Shown here piece by piece: positions 48,112 to 57,421 of a DNA stretch of 64,000 bases. The DNA is from Pelomonas sp. Root1217. Lineage in GTDB: Bacteria; Pseudomonadota; Gammaproteobacteria; Burkholderiales; Burkholderiaceae_C. The stretch spans positions 313,402 to 377,401 of the forward strand of contig NZ_LMDC01000012.1 in NCBI RefSeq assembly GCF_001425705.1, in the 5' to 3' direction. Under the pieces are notes generated by a model that had not been told where the DNA came from, did not search any database, and saw nothing but the letters and a program-made list of their open reading frames with translations. Within the stretch, counting starts at the first letter, position 1, and the number at the start of each line of letters is the position of its first letter. The position numbers were made by a program, and so were the translations under genes.

Positions 48112-49068
48112 TCAGCGTGTGCAAGGCGCCGCGTTGCCCAGGGCCACGCGCGGCGCCGGCGCTGCGGCGGCCCTGGGCGCCCAGACCGTCAGCGCCAGAC
48201 CGATACCCACCAGCGCCGCGCCGGCGATCTCGTTGGCATGCGGCGCCTCACCCATCACGGCATGCACGGCGATGACCGACACCGGCACCATGTTCAGGAA
48301 CAGCGTGCCCAGCGGCGCGCCAAGCTTCTTGACGCCGGCGTTAAAGGCCAGCACGGCCGCGACGGTGGGCACCAGGGCGATGTAGACGAGCTTCGGGCTC
48401 AGGTCCAGCAGCAACTCGGGCGACGGCGCCTGGGCCCAGCCGAGCAGCGTAGCCAGCAGCGCGACCAGCGCCAGCCCCGGCAGGGCGGCGATCGCTGTCA
48501 GCGCGGTGTACTCCAGCGGACTATGGTCGGGCACCTTGGCCATGGCGCGGGTGTAGAGCACCCAGCCCAGCGTGCCGGTCAGCGTGATCGCGTCGCCCAG
48601 CAGCATGCGGGCATTGATCTCGCCAGCCTGGCCCAGCAGGTTGGCCACGGTGGCAACGCCGGCGAGCGCAAGTGCTGCGCCGAGCAAGGCGCGCAGCGGC
48701 GGGCGTTGGCCGTCCAGCGCCCAGCGCAGCGCCATCGTCGTGAAGGGCATGGTGGCCATGATGACGGAGCCGTGCGAGGGCAGCGACAGGCGCAGGCCGT
48801 GGAAGACCATGATGCTGAACACGCCATAGCCGGCCAGGCCGACGAGGCTGTGGCGCAGGGCATGCCGGCGCAGCTTGGCCCAGGGCTGGTGGCCGGCGAA
48901 CTGCACGAGCAGGGCCAGCACGGCGGTCGCCAGCGTGTAGCGGGAGAAGGTGAACCAGACGGGGTCCAGCTGGGCCACGACGGTCTTGCCGATCAGGAAC
49001 AGGCTGCCCCAGGTGGAGGTGGCAAAGAGCAGGGCGGTGATGGCGCCGGGCCGGGTGTTGGCGGTCAT
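48112..49068 (-). CDS. EamA/DMT-family transporter
   Basis: 318 residues from ATG 49068. Ten hydrophobic helices in two EamA repeats, with Phe-Ala-Thr-Ser-Thr-Trp-Gly-Ser-Leu-Phe-Leu in the first helix and Leu-Phe-Leu-Asn-Met-Val-Pro-Val in the second repeat. Exports amino acids or metabolites by family. Divergent from a LysR gene that probably controls it. A reading further upstream would run into the LysR gene. Confidence 0.93.
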   Translation of the reverse strand: MTANTRPGAITALLFATSTWGSLFLIGKTVVAQLDPVWFTFSRYTLATAVLALLVQFAGHQPWAKLRRHALRHSLVGLAGYGVFSIMVFHGLRLSLPSHGSVIMATMPFTTMALRWALDGQRPPLRALLGAALALAGVATVANLLGQAGEINARMLLGDAITLTGTLGWVLYTRAMAKVPDHSPLEYTALTAIAALPGLALVALLATLLGWAQAPSPELLLDLSPKLVYIALVPTVAAVLAFNAGVKKLGAPLGTLFLNMVPVSVIAVHAVMGEAPHANEIAGAALVGIGLALTVWAPRAAAAPAPRVALGNAAPCTR

Positions 49069-49116
49069 GGAGGGTCTCCAGACGAATGTCGATGCCTTCA
49101 CTCTCGGCGCCTGGCG

Positions 49117-49132
49117 CGAATTCATCCATTCG
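49117..49132. promoter_or_regulatory. LysR-type operator between the EamA and LysR genes
   Basis: CGAAT-N6-ATTCG, a dyad holding a T-N11-A core, lies 69 bp from the LysR start in the 132-bp divergent region. Confidence 0.5.
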
Positions 49133-49200
49133 TTTCGGCCGACCGCCCCGTTCGGAAAATCCACACCCTGGCCATGCGCTGCATGTTCAGAATGCCGGCC

Positions 49201-50082
49201 ATGGAGATCTACCAGCTCAAGACCTTTGTCGCCGTGGCCACCGAGGGCAACCTCACGCGCGCCGCGGAGCGCGTGTTCACCAGCCCGCCGGCCGTCAGCG
49301 CCCAGCTCAAGGCGCTGGAGGACGAGTTCGGCGTCAAGCTGTTCGAGCGCAGCGCCCGCGGCATGGCGCTGACGGCCGCCGGCGAGCGCCTGCTGGAGGA
49401 AGCGCGCCGCACGCTGGCCGCGGCGCAAGGCATGCAGGCGGCAGCCGCGCAGATCCGCGGCGAGGCGCGCGGCCAGGTGCGCATGGGCACGGTCAGCGAC
49501 GCGGTAGCGCTGCGCCTGGGCGAGGTGTTCGTGCACCTGGCCGAGCACCATCCGGGGGTGCAGCTGCAACTGCAACAGATGGTGTCGCTGCGCGCCATTG
49601 CATCCGTGCGCCGCGGCGAGCTGGACTGCGCCTGCGTGCTGCACGAGCATGCCGAGATCGAGGGCCTGGAAGTACGGCGCCTGCAGGCCGCCGAGATCGT
49701 GCCCGTGGTGCCGCAGCGCCTGCTGATACACGGCGGCCTGCCGCCCGACCTGGCCGGCCTGGCCGCCCTGCCCTGGGTGACGACGCCGCCCGACTGCGGC
49801 CTGCGCAGCCATCAGGAAAGGCTGTTCAGCCAGGCCGGTGCCGTGCTGGAGGTGGGCCTGCAGGCCGACACCGAGGTGGCGGTGCGCAGCATGGTGGCGG
49901 CCGGCATGGGCGCCGGCATGGTGCGGCGCGACCAGGCGGCGCTGATGGAAGACGCCGGCCAGGCCCGCATCTGGCCAGGCTGGTCAGCGCCGACCTGGTT
50001 CTGCTGGATCAGCAGCCCGGCGGCACTGGCCGTGCCTGCCGTGGGGGCGGTGCGGGATGCGGTGGCGTTGACCTGGGTTTGA
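49201..50082 (+). CDS. LysR-family regulator
   Basis: 293 residues from ATG 49201. The HTH is Thr-Arg-Ala-Ala-Glu-Arg-Val-Phe-Thr-Ser-Pro-Pro-Ala-Val-Ser-Ala-Gln, followed by a linker helix and a periplasmic-binding-protein-like effector domain (about 90-290). Divergent from the EamA gene. By family it would activate it when a metabolite is bound. The long upstream in-frame extension to 48238 is a shadow of the EamA gene and is excluded. Confidence 0.93.
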   Translation: MEIYQLKTFVAVATEGNLTRAAERVFTSPPAVSAQLKALEDEFGVKLFERSARGMALTAAGERLLEEARRTLAAAQGMQAAAAQIRGEARGQVRMGTVSDAVALRLGEVFVHLAEHHPGVQLQLQQMVSLRAIASVRRGELDCACVLHEHAEIEGLEVRRLQAAEIVPVVPQRLLIHGGLPPDLAGLAALPWVTTPPDCGLRSHQERLFSQAGAVLEVGLQADTEVAVRSMVAAGMGAGMVRRDQAALMEDAGQARIWPGWSAPTWFCWISSPAALAVPAVGAVRDAVALTWV

Positions 50083-50217
50083 ACGATCGCAGATCACGAG
50101 CACGCGGCGAGGCGCGACGTCGAGGCGACCCCCAAGGTCCACACGCCATCATGCGGAATCGTCCTACACCTCTAGGGCGGCAAATACCTATCCTCGCTGT
50201 CAGGCGGAGGTCCACAG

Positions 50218-50574
50218 GTGCCCTCCCCAAGTGGAAGCGGGGCGGTTGTAGTGCAAAACGGTATTCAGGGGTTCAGCGGGCTTTATCAGCAATGGGCCCA
50301 AGCTCAAGATGCGGTGAGTGAGTACGAGAGGCAGATCTTTCACCCGGATCATCAAATGACCGACCGTGAGCTGACCCACTTGCAAGCCCTGCGCAAAGAC
50401 GCCGCAGACCAGTTGCGTGCGCTCATCGAAGACATGGACTGGCAACTGAGCCAGCTTCGTTCAAGTGGAAACTGGCCAGACGAGTCGTCGGCTGGCTTCG
50501 CCTCGTCGGGAGTGGCCGCCTCGCCAGCAACCTCGGACGGCAACGCCGGGGCTCAGGCAAACGCTGCGAACTGA
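50218..50574 (+). CDS. hypothetical protein
   Basis: 118 residues from GTG 50218. Helical middle with Gln-Trp-Ala-Gln-Ala-Gln-Asp-Ala-Val-Ser-Glu-Tyr and Leu-Arg-Lys-Asp-Ala-Ala-Asp-Gln-Leu, and an Ala/Ser-rich tail. No signal or membrane segment. No family recognised. Convergent with the next gene. Confidence 0.5.
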   Translation: MPSPSGSGAVVVQNGIQGFSGLYQQWAQAQDAVSEYERQIFHPDHQMTDRELTHLQALRKDAADQLRALIEDMDWQLSQLRSSGNWPDESSAGFASSGVAASPATSDGNAGAQANAAN

Positions 50575-50599
50575 GAGCTGTCTGCTGCGACCGAAGGCG

Positions 50600-51634
50600 T
50601 CAAGTCTTGGCAGCTGGCGTGCGCAACTGAGCGACTGCGGCCTCGAACTGCTGGGCAGCCTGCTTCAGCGCATCCAGCTCGGTGCTGGCACGCGCCAGTG
50701 CCTTCTGGGCCGCGTCACGGGCAGCGGCCTCGCCGCCAGCCGGCGCCGCGGCGATGGCACCCATACGGGTTTGAGCCTCGGTCAGCGCGCGGGCCAGCTG
50801 GTCGCGCAGCGCGTCCAGGCGGCTCGACAGGCCCTGCGCCTCATCCAGCTTCTGGCGCCTGGCCGGGTCGACGTCACCCTGTGCGTTGCGCAAGGCCTCA
50901 AAGGTCTCGCGGTCACTCTTGATGTGGGCGTCCAGCGCGCCGAGCTCGGTGGCCAGGGCCGCCTGCTGGCGCTGTGGAGCCGTGGGGTCGGCGGGCGTGC
51001 CCTCGTTGCGTGCACGCAGGCCGTCACCGGCACTCTTGCTGCCGAAGTAGAAGCCCACCACCGTCGTCAGCAGGGTGATGATGGCCGTGAGCAGCTGCTT
51101 TTGCCCGTCCATCGCGCTGGCCGAGGGGCGCGACTCCAGCGTGTAGAGGTTGAGCTTGGCATTGGCGCCGGCATCGGCGCCCGAGGCGGCGCGGCCGGGT
51201 GACGCGACGACGACAAGCAGCGAAGGCACCTGCTTGTAGCGCGTGATCTCATCCGCCAGCCGGGCGACCGGCACCTCGATCTGCTGCTCGAAGGGCTTGT
51301 CGCCGGGGCGGGGCATGCGGGCCTCTTCCTGCGCTTCGCTGAAGAACTTCAGGCCGAACACCGCGAACAGCACCATCACGCCCACGGCCAGCAGGGTGCG
51401 CACCGAGCCCGAGGGCAAACCGAAAGCCTCGTTGGCGTCGCTGAGGTTGAGGCCGCCGAAGACGATGGCCGTCAGCGTCAGCGCGGTGGCCATCAGCACC
51501 AGCAGGCCAACAAACCAGAGCGCGGAATCGTTCTTCGGGCTGGGCGCCAGCAAGGTGAGCGCCAGCACGGCGCAGATCGCCAGCAGCCCGATGACGCCCC
51601 ATTTGACCCGCCGGGAAACTCTGACTTCGTCCAT
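50600..51634 (-). CDS. membrane protein of unknown function
   Basis: 344 residues from ATG 51634. Three membrane helices near 10-30, 40-60 and 77-97, a periplasmic loop, a fourth helix near 185-205, and a long alanine/glutamate-rich cytoplasmic coiled coil (about 220-340). Glycine-poor. No conserved family was recognised. It stands alone, flanked by convergent and divergent neighbours. Confidence 0.75.
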   Translation of the reverse strand: MDEVRVSRRVKWGVIGLLAICAVLALTLLAPSPKNDSALWFVGLLVLMATALTLTAIVFGGLNLSDANEAFGLPSGSVRTLLAVGVMVLFAVFGLKFFSEAQEEARMPRPGDKPFEQQIEVPVARLADEITRYKQVPSLLVVVASPGRAASGADAGANAKLNLYTLESRPSASAMDGQKQLLTAIITLLTTVVGFYFGSKSAGDGLRARNEGTPADPTAPQRQQAALATELGALDAHIKSDRETFEALRNAQGDVDPARRQKLDEAQGLSSRLDALRDQLARALTEAQTRMGAIAAAPAGGEAAARDAAQKALARASTELDALKQAAQQFEAAVAQLRTPAAKT

Positions 51635-51747
51635 GGCCACCTCGCGCTGACTTGCAAGGCCGCGACGCTAGCCGTCATGGGCGTGCCCGGCATCCTCAGC
51701 TTTGCGGAGCCGGCGGTGGCGCCGCATGGCGCGGCGCGGTGATACGG

Positions 51748-52443
51748 CTACCGGGACCTGGGCTTGAAGCTGAAGCCAGATGCCGGCAAAACCAGCAAGG
51801 CCAGCAGCACCAGGGCCAGGCTCGCCGGTTCGGGCAGCGGCGTGGCCACGCCCTGGCCGCCCAGATAGAAGCTGCCGCCGCGGTCCCAGTCGTCGAAGGC
51901 GGCCTGGGTGTCAAAGCTGAAGTTCAGCGTGATGTCGTAGAGCACGCTGGCACCGGCGGCGATCTGGCCGAAGTCGAACAGCGGCACGATCCAGTCGGCC
52001 TGGGTGGCGATGCCGGCAGCCGTGCCGCCAGGCGTCCAGGGGTTGCCGATCCAGCTGTCGTTGCCCACGTCGGCGAGCTTCAGGTTGCCGGTGGCGCCGC
52101 CGATGCTGAGCTTGACGCCGCCGCCGACGAAGGCCTGGTCGGCATTGCTCCACGGCAGCGAGGTGGCCGCGCCACTGGACTCGTAGCTCCAGGCCCAGCC
52201 CAGGTACATGCCGAGGTGGGCGTTGGTGACGCCGGCGTTGGTGGCCACCTGGTCGTGATAGCTGACCGTGGCGGTGCGGGTTGCGGCGTTGGAGGCGTAG
52301 GTCCAGTTGTTGTCCAGCGTGCTGACCAGCGCGTTGGACTCGATCCAGGCCGGCGCGGCGCCGGCTGCTGCGGCCAGGCCCGCCAGCAGCCAACCGGCAA
52401 GACCTCGACGCAGCCAGATGGCCAGGGGAGCAGATACCTTCAT
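51748..52443 (-). CDS. PEP-CTERM sorting-signal protein
   Basis: 231 residues from ATG 52443 with a signal peptide (to about 28). The mature part is beta-rich with many Asn, Thr and Trp. The C-terminal end has Pro-Leu-Pro-Glu-Pro-Ala-Ser-Leu-Ala-Leu-Val-Leu, a hydrophobic run and a basic end, the PEP-CTERM sorting motif recognised by an exosortase. Such proteins are surface or biofilm components. The exosortase is not in the window. Confidence 0.92.
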   Translation of the reverse strand: MKVSAPLAIWLRRGLAGWLLAGLAAAAGAAPAWIESNALVSTLDNNWTYASNAATRTATVSYHDQVATNAGVTNAHLGMYLGWAWSYESSGAATSLPWSNADQAFVGGGVKLSIGGATGNLKLADVGNDSWIGNPWTPGGTAAGIATQADWIVPLFDFGQIAAGASVLYDITLNFSFDTQAAFDDWDRGGSFYLGGQGVATPLPEPASLALVLLALLVLPASGFSFKPRSR

Positions 52444-52627
52444 GAAACCACCTCTTGTTGGAGTGCGGGGGTGGGCCATGCAAGTCGCGAGCCCAGATGG
52501 GAAACGCCAACGCCCACAGTCACTTGCCCGGCCGGGCTGCAGCGAGCCGTGAGGGTGGCGTCAAGTTTCCCGACAGCCGCTTCCGCCTTCGTCATGCAAG
52601 CGCCTCGACTGCGGGGCACACTGCGGC

Positions 52628-53998
52628 ATGGGTTTTAACCACACGCTCGGCGGCGAACGCTTCAGCTTTGGCGACCTGCGCACCTTGCTCGCCAAAGCCA
52701 GCCCACGGCGCTCGGGGGACGAACTGGCCGGCGTGGCCGCGGCCAATGCACGCGAGCGGGTGGCGGCGCAGCTGGCCCTGGCGGATCTGCCGCTGACGGC
52801 CTTCCTGAACGAAGCCGTCGTGCCCTACGAGAGCGACGAGGTCACGCGGCTGATCGTCGACACGCATGACGCGGCTGCGTTCGCGCCGATCGCGCACCTG
52901 ACGGTCGGCGGCCTGCGCGACGGGCTGCTGGCCGAGGCGATCGACCCGGCGCTGATCGCTCCCGGCCTCACGCCCGAGATGGTGGCCGCCGTCAGCAAGC
53001 TCTGCCGCGTGCAGGACCTGATGCTGATCGCGCACCGCTGCGAGGTCGTCACGCAGTTCCGCAGCACCATTGGCCTGCGCGGCCGGCTGGCCACGCGGCT
53101 GCAGCCCAACCACCCAACCGACGACGAGGCCGGTATCGCTGCCAGCCTGCTCGACGGCTTGCTGATGGGCGCGGGCGACGCGGTCATCGGCATCAACCCG
53201 GCGACGGACAACCTGCCGCAGGTGATGCGCCTGCTGCAGATGCTGGACGCCGTCATCACCCACCACGAGATTCCGACGCAGAGCTGCGTGCTGACGCATG
53301 TGACGACGACGCTCGAGGCCATGGCGCGCGGCGCGCCGGTGGACCTGGTGTTCCAGTCCATCGCCGGCACCGAGGGCGCCAACCGCGGCTTCGGCATCAC
53401 GCTGGCGTTGCTGGAGGAAGCACGGCAGGCGGCGCTGGCGCTCAAGCGAGGCGGGCGCCACGTCATGTACTTCGAGACCGGCCAGGGCAGTGCGCTGTCC
53501 AGCGGCGCACATCATGGCTGCGACCAGCAGACGCTGGAGTGCCGCGCCTATGCCGTCGCACGGCGATTCGAGCCGCTGCTGGTCAACAGCGTCGTCGGCT
53601 TCATCGGCCCGGAATACCTGTTCGACGGCAAGCAGATCCAGCGCGCCGGCCTGGAGGACCATTGCTGTGGCAAGTTGCTGGGCCTGCCCATGGGTGTGGA
53701 TGTGTGCTTCACCAACCACGCCGAGGCCGACGTCGATGATGTCGACAGCCTGCTGACCTTGCTTTGCGCGTCGGGCTGCAACTACATCATGGGCGTGCCG
53801 GGCTCCGACGACATCATGCTGGGGTACCAGAGCACGAGCTTTCATGATGCGCTGGCGATGCGGCGCCTGCTGGGCCTGCGGCCGGCGCCGGAGTTCGAGG
53901 CCTGGCTGCAGCGCATGGGCATCTTCGAGCACGGTGACGTGCCGCGGCTGGCGGCTGGGCTGCCAGCGCGTTTTGCGGCCTTGCTGGAGCAGACGTGA
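52628..53998 (+). CDS. eutB: ethanolamine ammonia-lyase large subunit
   Basis: 456 residues, the full length of EutB. It contains Phe-Ser-Phe-Gly-Asp-Leu at the start, Ile-Ala-Gly-Thr-Glu-Gly-Ala-Asn near 243-250, Phe-Glu-Thr-Gly-Gln-Gly-Ser and Asn-Tyr-Ile-Met-Gly-Val-Pro, all typical. It forms the B12-dependent lyase with EutC and converts ethanolamine to acetaldehyde and ammonia. eutC follows 97 bp later. No permease, aldehyde dehydrogenase or regulator of the pathway is next to them here. Confidence 0.96.
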   Translation: MGFNHTLGGERFSFGDLRTLLAKASPRRSGDELAGVAAANARERVAAQLALADLPLTAFLNEAVVPYESDEVTRLIVDTHDAAAFAPIAHLTVGGLRDGLLAEAIDPALIAPGLTPEMVAAVSKLCRVQDLMLIAHRCEVVTQFRSTIGLRGRLATRLQPNHPTDDEAGIAASLLDGLLMGAGDAVIGINPATDNLPQVMRLLQMLDAVITHHEIPTQSCVLTHVTTTLEAMARGAPVDLVFQSIAGTEGANRGFGITLALLEEARQAALALKRGGRHVMYFETGQGSALSSGAHHGCDQQTLECRAYAVARRFEPLLVNSVVGFIGPEYLFDGKQIQRAGLEDHCCGKLLGLPMGVDVCFTNHAEADVDDVDSLLTLLCASGCNYIMGVPGSDDIMLGYQSTSFHDALAMRRLLGLRPAPEFEAWLQRMGIFEHGDVPRLAAGLPARFAALLEQT

Positions 53999-54095
53999 GC
54001 GCCGCGCCGGGCCGCCCCAAGCAAGCTCGCTCCTGCCTGGCGAACGCCTGGCCGCGCTGTCGGCCAGGCAAGGCCGCAGGCCTTAGGGTGCACCA

Positions 54096-54887
54096 GTGAG
54101 CGTCATCGAGCAACCCTGGGCCGGCCTGCGCCGCTACACGGCTGCGCGCATCGGCCTGGGCCGTGCGGGCGTCAGCGTGCCGACGGCAGCCCACCTGGCC
54201 TTCCAGCAGGCGCATGCCCAGGCGCGTGATGCGGTGCATGCGCCGCTGGACACCGAGGCGTTGTTGGCCCGGCTGCGCGCCTTGGGCGAAGCGCCGCTGC
54301 GTGTGCAAAGCCGCGCGACAGATCGGGCGAGCTATCTGCAGCGGCCCGACCTCGGCCGGCGGCTAGACGAGACCGATGTCCAGGTGCTGCAGCAGTTGAA
54401 CGCACCGGCAAGCGACCTCGCCTTCGTGCTGGCGGACGGCTTGTCGGCGCTGGCCCTGCAGCGCCAGGCCCTGCCGTTGTTCACGGCGCTGCGCGAGCGG
54501 CTGTTGCGGGAGGGCGGCTGGACCTGGGCGCCGCCGGTTGTCGCGACGCAGGCTCGCGTGGCTCTTGGCGACGAGATCGGCGAATTGCTGCATGCGCGCT
54601 GTGTCGTGGTGCTGATCGGCGAGCGGCCGGGCCTGTCGGCGCCGGACAGCCTGGGCATTTACTTCAGCTGGGCGCCGCGCCTCGGGCTGCTCGACGCCGA
54701 GCGCAATTGCATCTCCAACGTCCGCCCCGAAGGCCTGGCGCCGCCAGTGGCCGCGGCCAAGCTGCATGCGCTGCTCGGGCAGGCACGAACCCGCCAGCTC
54801 AGCGGCGTGGGTTTGAAAGACGACATGGACGAACGCGCCCTGCCAGGCGCGGTCACTTCGCCGCTGATGCGGCTGCTTAGCGGCTAA
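54096..54887 (+). CDS. eutC: ethanolamine ammonia-lyase small subunit
   Basis: 263 residues. It has Thr-Ala-Ala-Arg-Ile-Gly-Leu-Gly-Arg-Ala-Gly near the start, then Leu-Ile-Gly-Glu-Arg-Pro-Gly-Leu and Asn-Cys-Ile-Ser-Asn-Val-Arg-Pro-Glu-Gly, the usual EutC motifs for adenosylcobalamin binding. It partners EutB. The start may be GTG 54096. Confidence 0.96.
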   Translation: MSVIEQPWAGLRRYTAARIGLGRAGVSVPTAAHLAFQQAHAQARDAVHAPLDTEALLARLRALGEAPLRVQSRATDRASYLQRPDLGRRLDETDVQVLQQLNAPASDLAFVLADGLSALALQRQALPLFTALRERLLREGGWTWAPPVVATQARVALGDEIGELLHARCVVVLIGERPGLSAPDSLGIYFSWAPRLGLLDAERNCISNVRPEGLAPPVAAAKLHALLGQARTRQLSGVGLKDDMDERALPGAVTSPLMRLLSG

Positions 54888-54899
54888 GGTCTAAAGCGG

Positions 54900-55094
54900 C
54901 TAGCGGCCGTGCCTGGGCGTCATCGTGTCGATGCCCGCGCCCGGGTCTTCCTCACCGGCCACGGAATCGTCGAAGGCGCCGTTCTTCACATCGCGCGCGG
55001 GCCGCTGCTTGGCGGTGGGCCGTTCGATGTCGACGGGTGCCGGAACGGCGACGGGCTCCGGAGGAATCGGGGGTGTGCGAGTCGGGTCGGGCAT
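54900..55094 (-). CDS. small proline-rich hypothetical protein
   Basis: 64 residues from ATG 55094 with GAGGAGACC upstream. Pro-, Asp- and Lys-rich and probably unfolded. The spacing to the terminator at 55118 suggests a separate short transcript. A similar protein lies at 15053-15253. Confidence 0.55.
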   Translation of the reverse strand: MPDPTRTPPIPPEPVAVPAPVDIERPTAKQRPARDVKNGAFDDSVAGEEDPGAGIDTMTPRHGR

Positions 55095-55117
55095 GGTGGT
55101 CTCCTCGGTTCAATGAA

Positions 55118-55140
55118 AAGGGGCGGCAGTGCCGCCCCTT
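55118..55140 (-). terminator. rho-independent terminator of the PRC-barrel gene
   Basis: Read on the minus strand, AAGGGGCGGC pairs with GCCGCCCCTT around a three-base loop and is followed by TTTTC. It lies 26 bp after the end of the gene at 55166. Confidence 0.85.
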
Positions 55141-55165
55141 CGATCAGCAAGCGGCAAAGGCCTGC

Positions 55166-55516
55166 TTACATCCACCAGGTCGAGCCGTAGTAGTCATAGA
55201 CCTTGCGGCCGTACTCGTCGTTGTAGGTGGGCGTTTCGTCGCTGGGGTAGCGCGGTGCGCGCTCCAGCTGGGCCTTGTCGACGTTGACGACATAGCCGTC
55301 CTTGCTGGTGTCGTACTTCAGCTGGTCCCATGGCAGGGGGTAGCGGTCGGTGCCCATGCCAAGGAAGCCGCCGAACTCCAGCGCCGCATAGCGCACCTGG
55401 CCGGACTTCTTGTCGATGACGAGGTCGTCAATGGAGCCGAGCTTGTCGCCGCTGGGGCTGTAGACCGTGGTGCCTTCGACCTTGGAGGAAGAAATGGTGG
55501 GGGTGACGCTGGCCAT
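55166..55516 (-). CDS. PRC-barrel domain protein
   Basis: 116 residues from ATG 55516 (AGGAGT upstream). The PRC-barrel core is Lys-Leu-Gly-Ser-Ile-Asp-Asp-Leu-Val-Ile-Asp, Val-Arg-Tyr-Ala-Ala-Leu-Glu-Phe-Gly-Gly and Pro-Leu-Pro-Trp-Asp-Gln-Leu. A tyrosine-rich tail follows. The fold occurs in photosynthetic reaction centre H subunits and stress proteins. Soluble. It is probably a stress-type protein. Confidence 0.9.
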   Translation of the reverse strand: MASVTPTISSSKVEGTTVYSPSGDKLGSIDDLVIDKKSGQVRYAALEFGGFLGMGTDRYPLPWDQLKYDTSKDGYVVNVDKAQLERAPRYPSDETPTYNDEYGRKVYDYYGSTWWM

Positions 55517-55924
55517 GATGGAACTCCTGGAAAGTTGAACACGAGTCACGGGGCAGGCTTTCGCCCGCTCCGCCAGGTGCTGTGCACCATGCGTTGAATA
55601 TGCTTGTTATGGCGTGCGCTGGCAGTCGGGCTAGGCGCCCCGGCGCTGTAGGAATGAACCGACCGTGAAGTTGACGCGGGCCAAGATCTGCGAATAGGCG
55701 CCGATCGGTTTGGCCCGATGTTCGACCACGAGGTCTGAGAAATCCAGGCATGACTATTGGGCTCAGAGCTGGTGATCCAATCGTCTGCCCAACAAAGTAG
55801 GCAAAAGCTCCCTGGTTTGCCTGAAATTTTGGACAAATGACTGCAACCACGCTTTCCTTGCTTGATCGCCAGCTGTTGCTGCAACTGAGCGATCGGCACC
55901 GCCATGGCCGGCGCGTGCTGCAGG
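55517..55924. other. 408-base gap
   Basis: Promoter of the PRC-barrel gene is likely here. No gene was recognised on either strand. Confidence 0.35.
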
Positions 55925-56377
55925 TCAGTCGGCCGCGATGGCCTCGATCTCCAGCAGCCAGTCGCTGTCGTAGATGCCGGCGATCAGCACCGTCAGCGCC
56001 GGACTGCGTGCGCCCAGCACTTCGCGGCGGATGGCCGAGTTCTCCAGGGCGTGTTTGCGGTCACCGAGATAGGTCGTGACCTTGACGAGATGGTCCAGCG
56101 TCATGCCGGCCGCGCGCAGCTGCGCGTCGATGTGGGCCCAGACGAGGCGGCATTGCGCGGCGAAGTCCTTCGGCACGGCGCCCGCCTTGTCGACCGGGAT
56201 CTGGCCGCTGATGAAGAGCAGGCGCGACGGCGTCCGCAATTCCAGGGCCTGGGCATATCCGCCCGACGGGGCGGGTGCTTCGGCGGCATTGATGGCGCGG
56301 GTCTTGGCCATGGCGGCTCCTGCGGTGGATGTCGTTGTCACCAAGCCCAGGGCCAGGGTGCGGCGGGTGAGATTCAT
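55925..56377 (-). CDS. exported RidA/YjgF-family protein with Tat-type signal
   Basis: 150 residues. The start Asn-Leu-Thr-Arg-Arg-Thr-Leu-Ala-Leu is a twin-arginine type signal followed by Ala-Met-Ala. The mature part has the RidA pattern (Pro-Ser-Gly-Gly-Tyr-Ala-Gln-Ala, Ile-Ser-Gly-Gln-Ile-Pro-Val-Asp, Leu-Asp-His-Leu-Val-Lys-Val-Thr), but the end differs from cytosolic RidA. RidA normally removes enamine by-products in the cytosol, so an exported one is unusual. It overlaps the next gene by ATGA. Confidence 0.88.
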   Translation of the reverse strand: MNLTRRTLALGLVTTTSTAGAAMAKTRAINAAEAPAPSGGYAQALELRTPSRLLFISGQIPVDKAGAVPKDFAAQCRLVWAHIDAQLRAAGMTLDHLVKVTTYLGDRKHALENSAIRREVLGARSPALTVLIAGIYDSDWLLEIEAIAAD

Positions 56378-57237
56378 GGCCTGCTCCCGGGGCAGGCCGG
56401 CGGCCAGGAGGGATCGGCGCCGGCTTGCAAGTCGATGACGAAAAGCTCGCCCGAGCGCTTGCCGTCGGCCTGGGCAAACAGCAGCCTGTCGGACTTGGGC
56501 GACAGCAGCGGGCCGACCTGGAAGACATCAACGCGCGCCGGCACCCGCCCCAGGGGCCGCCAGCCGTTGCCGCTGCGCGCGAAGTGGTAGAGATGGGAGC
56601 GGCCCTCGCGGTCGGACACGACGACGGCCTGGCTGCCGTCGCGCGCCAGCTCCACCTCGTAGTCGTTGCTGGGCGTGTTCAGCGGCGCGCCCAGGTTGGC
56701 GACACGCCAGCCGCCGTCGGCCTGGGGCGTGGCCACGTAGACGTCGTTGCCGCCCAGGCCGCCGGGGCGGTCGGAGCCGAAAAAGAGGCGGCCGTCCGGC
56801 AGGCGGCGCGGCAGCAGCTCGGACTGCGCTGAGTTGATGGGCTCGGGCAGGCGGCGGGGCGCGCTCCAGCCGCCGCGGCCGTCGCTGTCGGCGACCCAGA
56901 TGTCCAGGTCGTCGCCCCGCTTGCCGGGGAAGGGCCGGTTGGACACGAACCAGAGCTGACGGCCGTCGGCCGTGATGAAGGGGTCGGCCTCGCTTGTGGG
57001 CAGCGGCGCCGCGATGGCCAGGGGCGCGGCCTCGCTCCAGCCGGAAGCGCCGCAGTTCGACTGCATGAGGCGGTAGGCCGAGAACTGCGGATTCGCACGC
57101 ATGAAGATCATCGTGCGGCCGTCGGGGGCGAAACTGGGCGAGGACTCGTACTGGTCGGTCGAGACGAGCTCGGGCGTCCATCGCGAGGGGGCGCTTGCGG
57201 CGGTGGCGGCAATGGCGAGGGCCAGCAGGGCCTTCAT
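56374..57237 (-). CDS. exported PD40 (TolB-like) beta-propeller protein
   Basis: 287 residues with a signal peptide. Repeated segments Ser-Phe-Ala-Pro-Asp-Gly-Arg-Thr, Pro-Phe-Ile-Thr-Ala-Asp-Gly-Arg-Gln-Leu-Trp-Phe and Arg-Leu-Pro-Asp-Gly-Arg-Leu-Phe-Phe-Gly-Ser are PD40/WD40-like blades. It is upstream of and coupled to the RidA-like gene, so both are likely periplasmic. Ligand unknown. Confidence 0.88.
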   Translation of the reverse strand: MKALLALAIAATAASAPSRWTPELVSTDQYESSPSFAPDGRTMIFMRANPQFSAYRLMQSNCGASGWSEAAPLAIAAPLPTSEADPFITADGRQLWFVSNRPFPGKRGDDLDIWVADSDGRGGWSAPRRLPEPINSAQSELLPRRLPDGRLFFGSDRPGGLGGNDVYVATPQADGGWRVANLGAPLNTPSNDYEVELARDGSQAVVVSDREGRSHLYHFARSGNGWRPLGRVPARVDVFQVGPLLSPKSDRLLFAQADGKRSGELFVIDLQAGADPSWPPACPGSRP

Positions 57238-57421
57238 GGCGGTCTTTCGATGTCAGGTCGGTGGCAGTGTTGCGCCCACAAGACCGGTGTGACCTTCCGC
57301 ATCGCGGATTCCGGGGACGCCGATCGGTCGGCGCAGACCTACAACCGGACAGTCCAGTCGCCGACGGCGCTGCCGCAGCGGGTCGCCCATAGTGTCGGGG
57401 TCACATTGGCCCGATTCCGAA

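Noticed and set aside
48238..49200. long plus-strand extension before the LysR start
   Set aside because: It lies over the EamA transporter gene and lacks a LysR-like sequence; the HTH begins at 49201.
49086..50321. 411-residue plus-strand frame
   Set aside because: Shadow of the LysR gene in another frame, rich in Arg, Gly and Ala.
52592..53932. 446-residue minus-strand frame
   Set aside because: Antisense to eutB.
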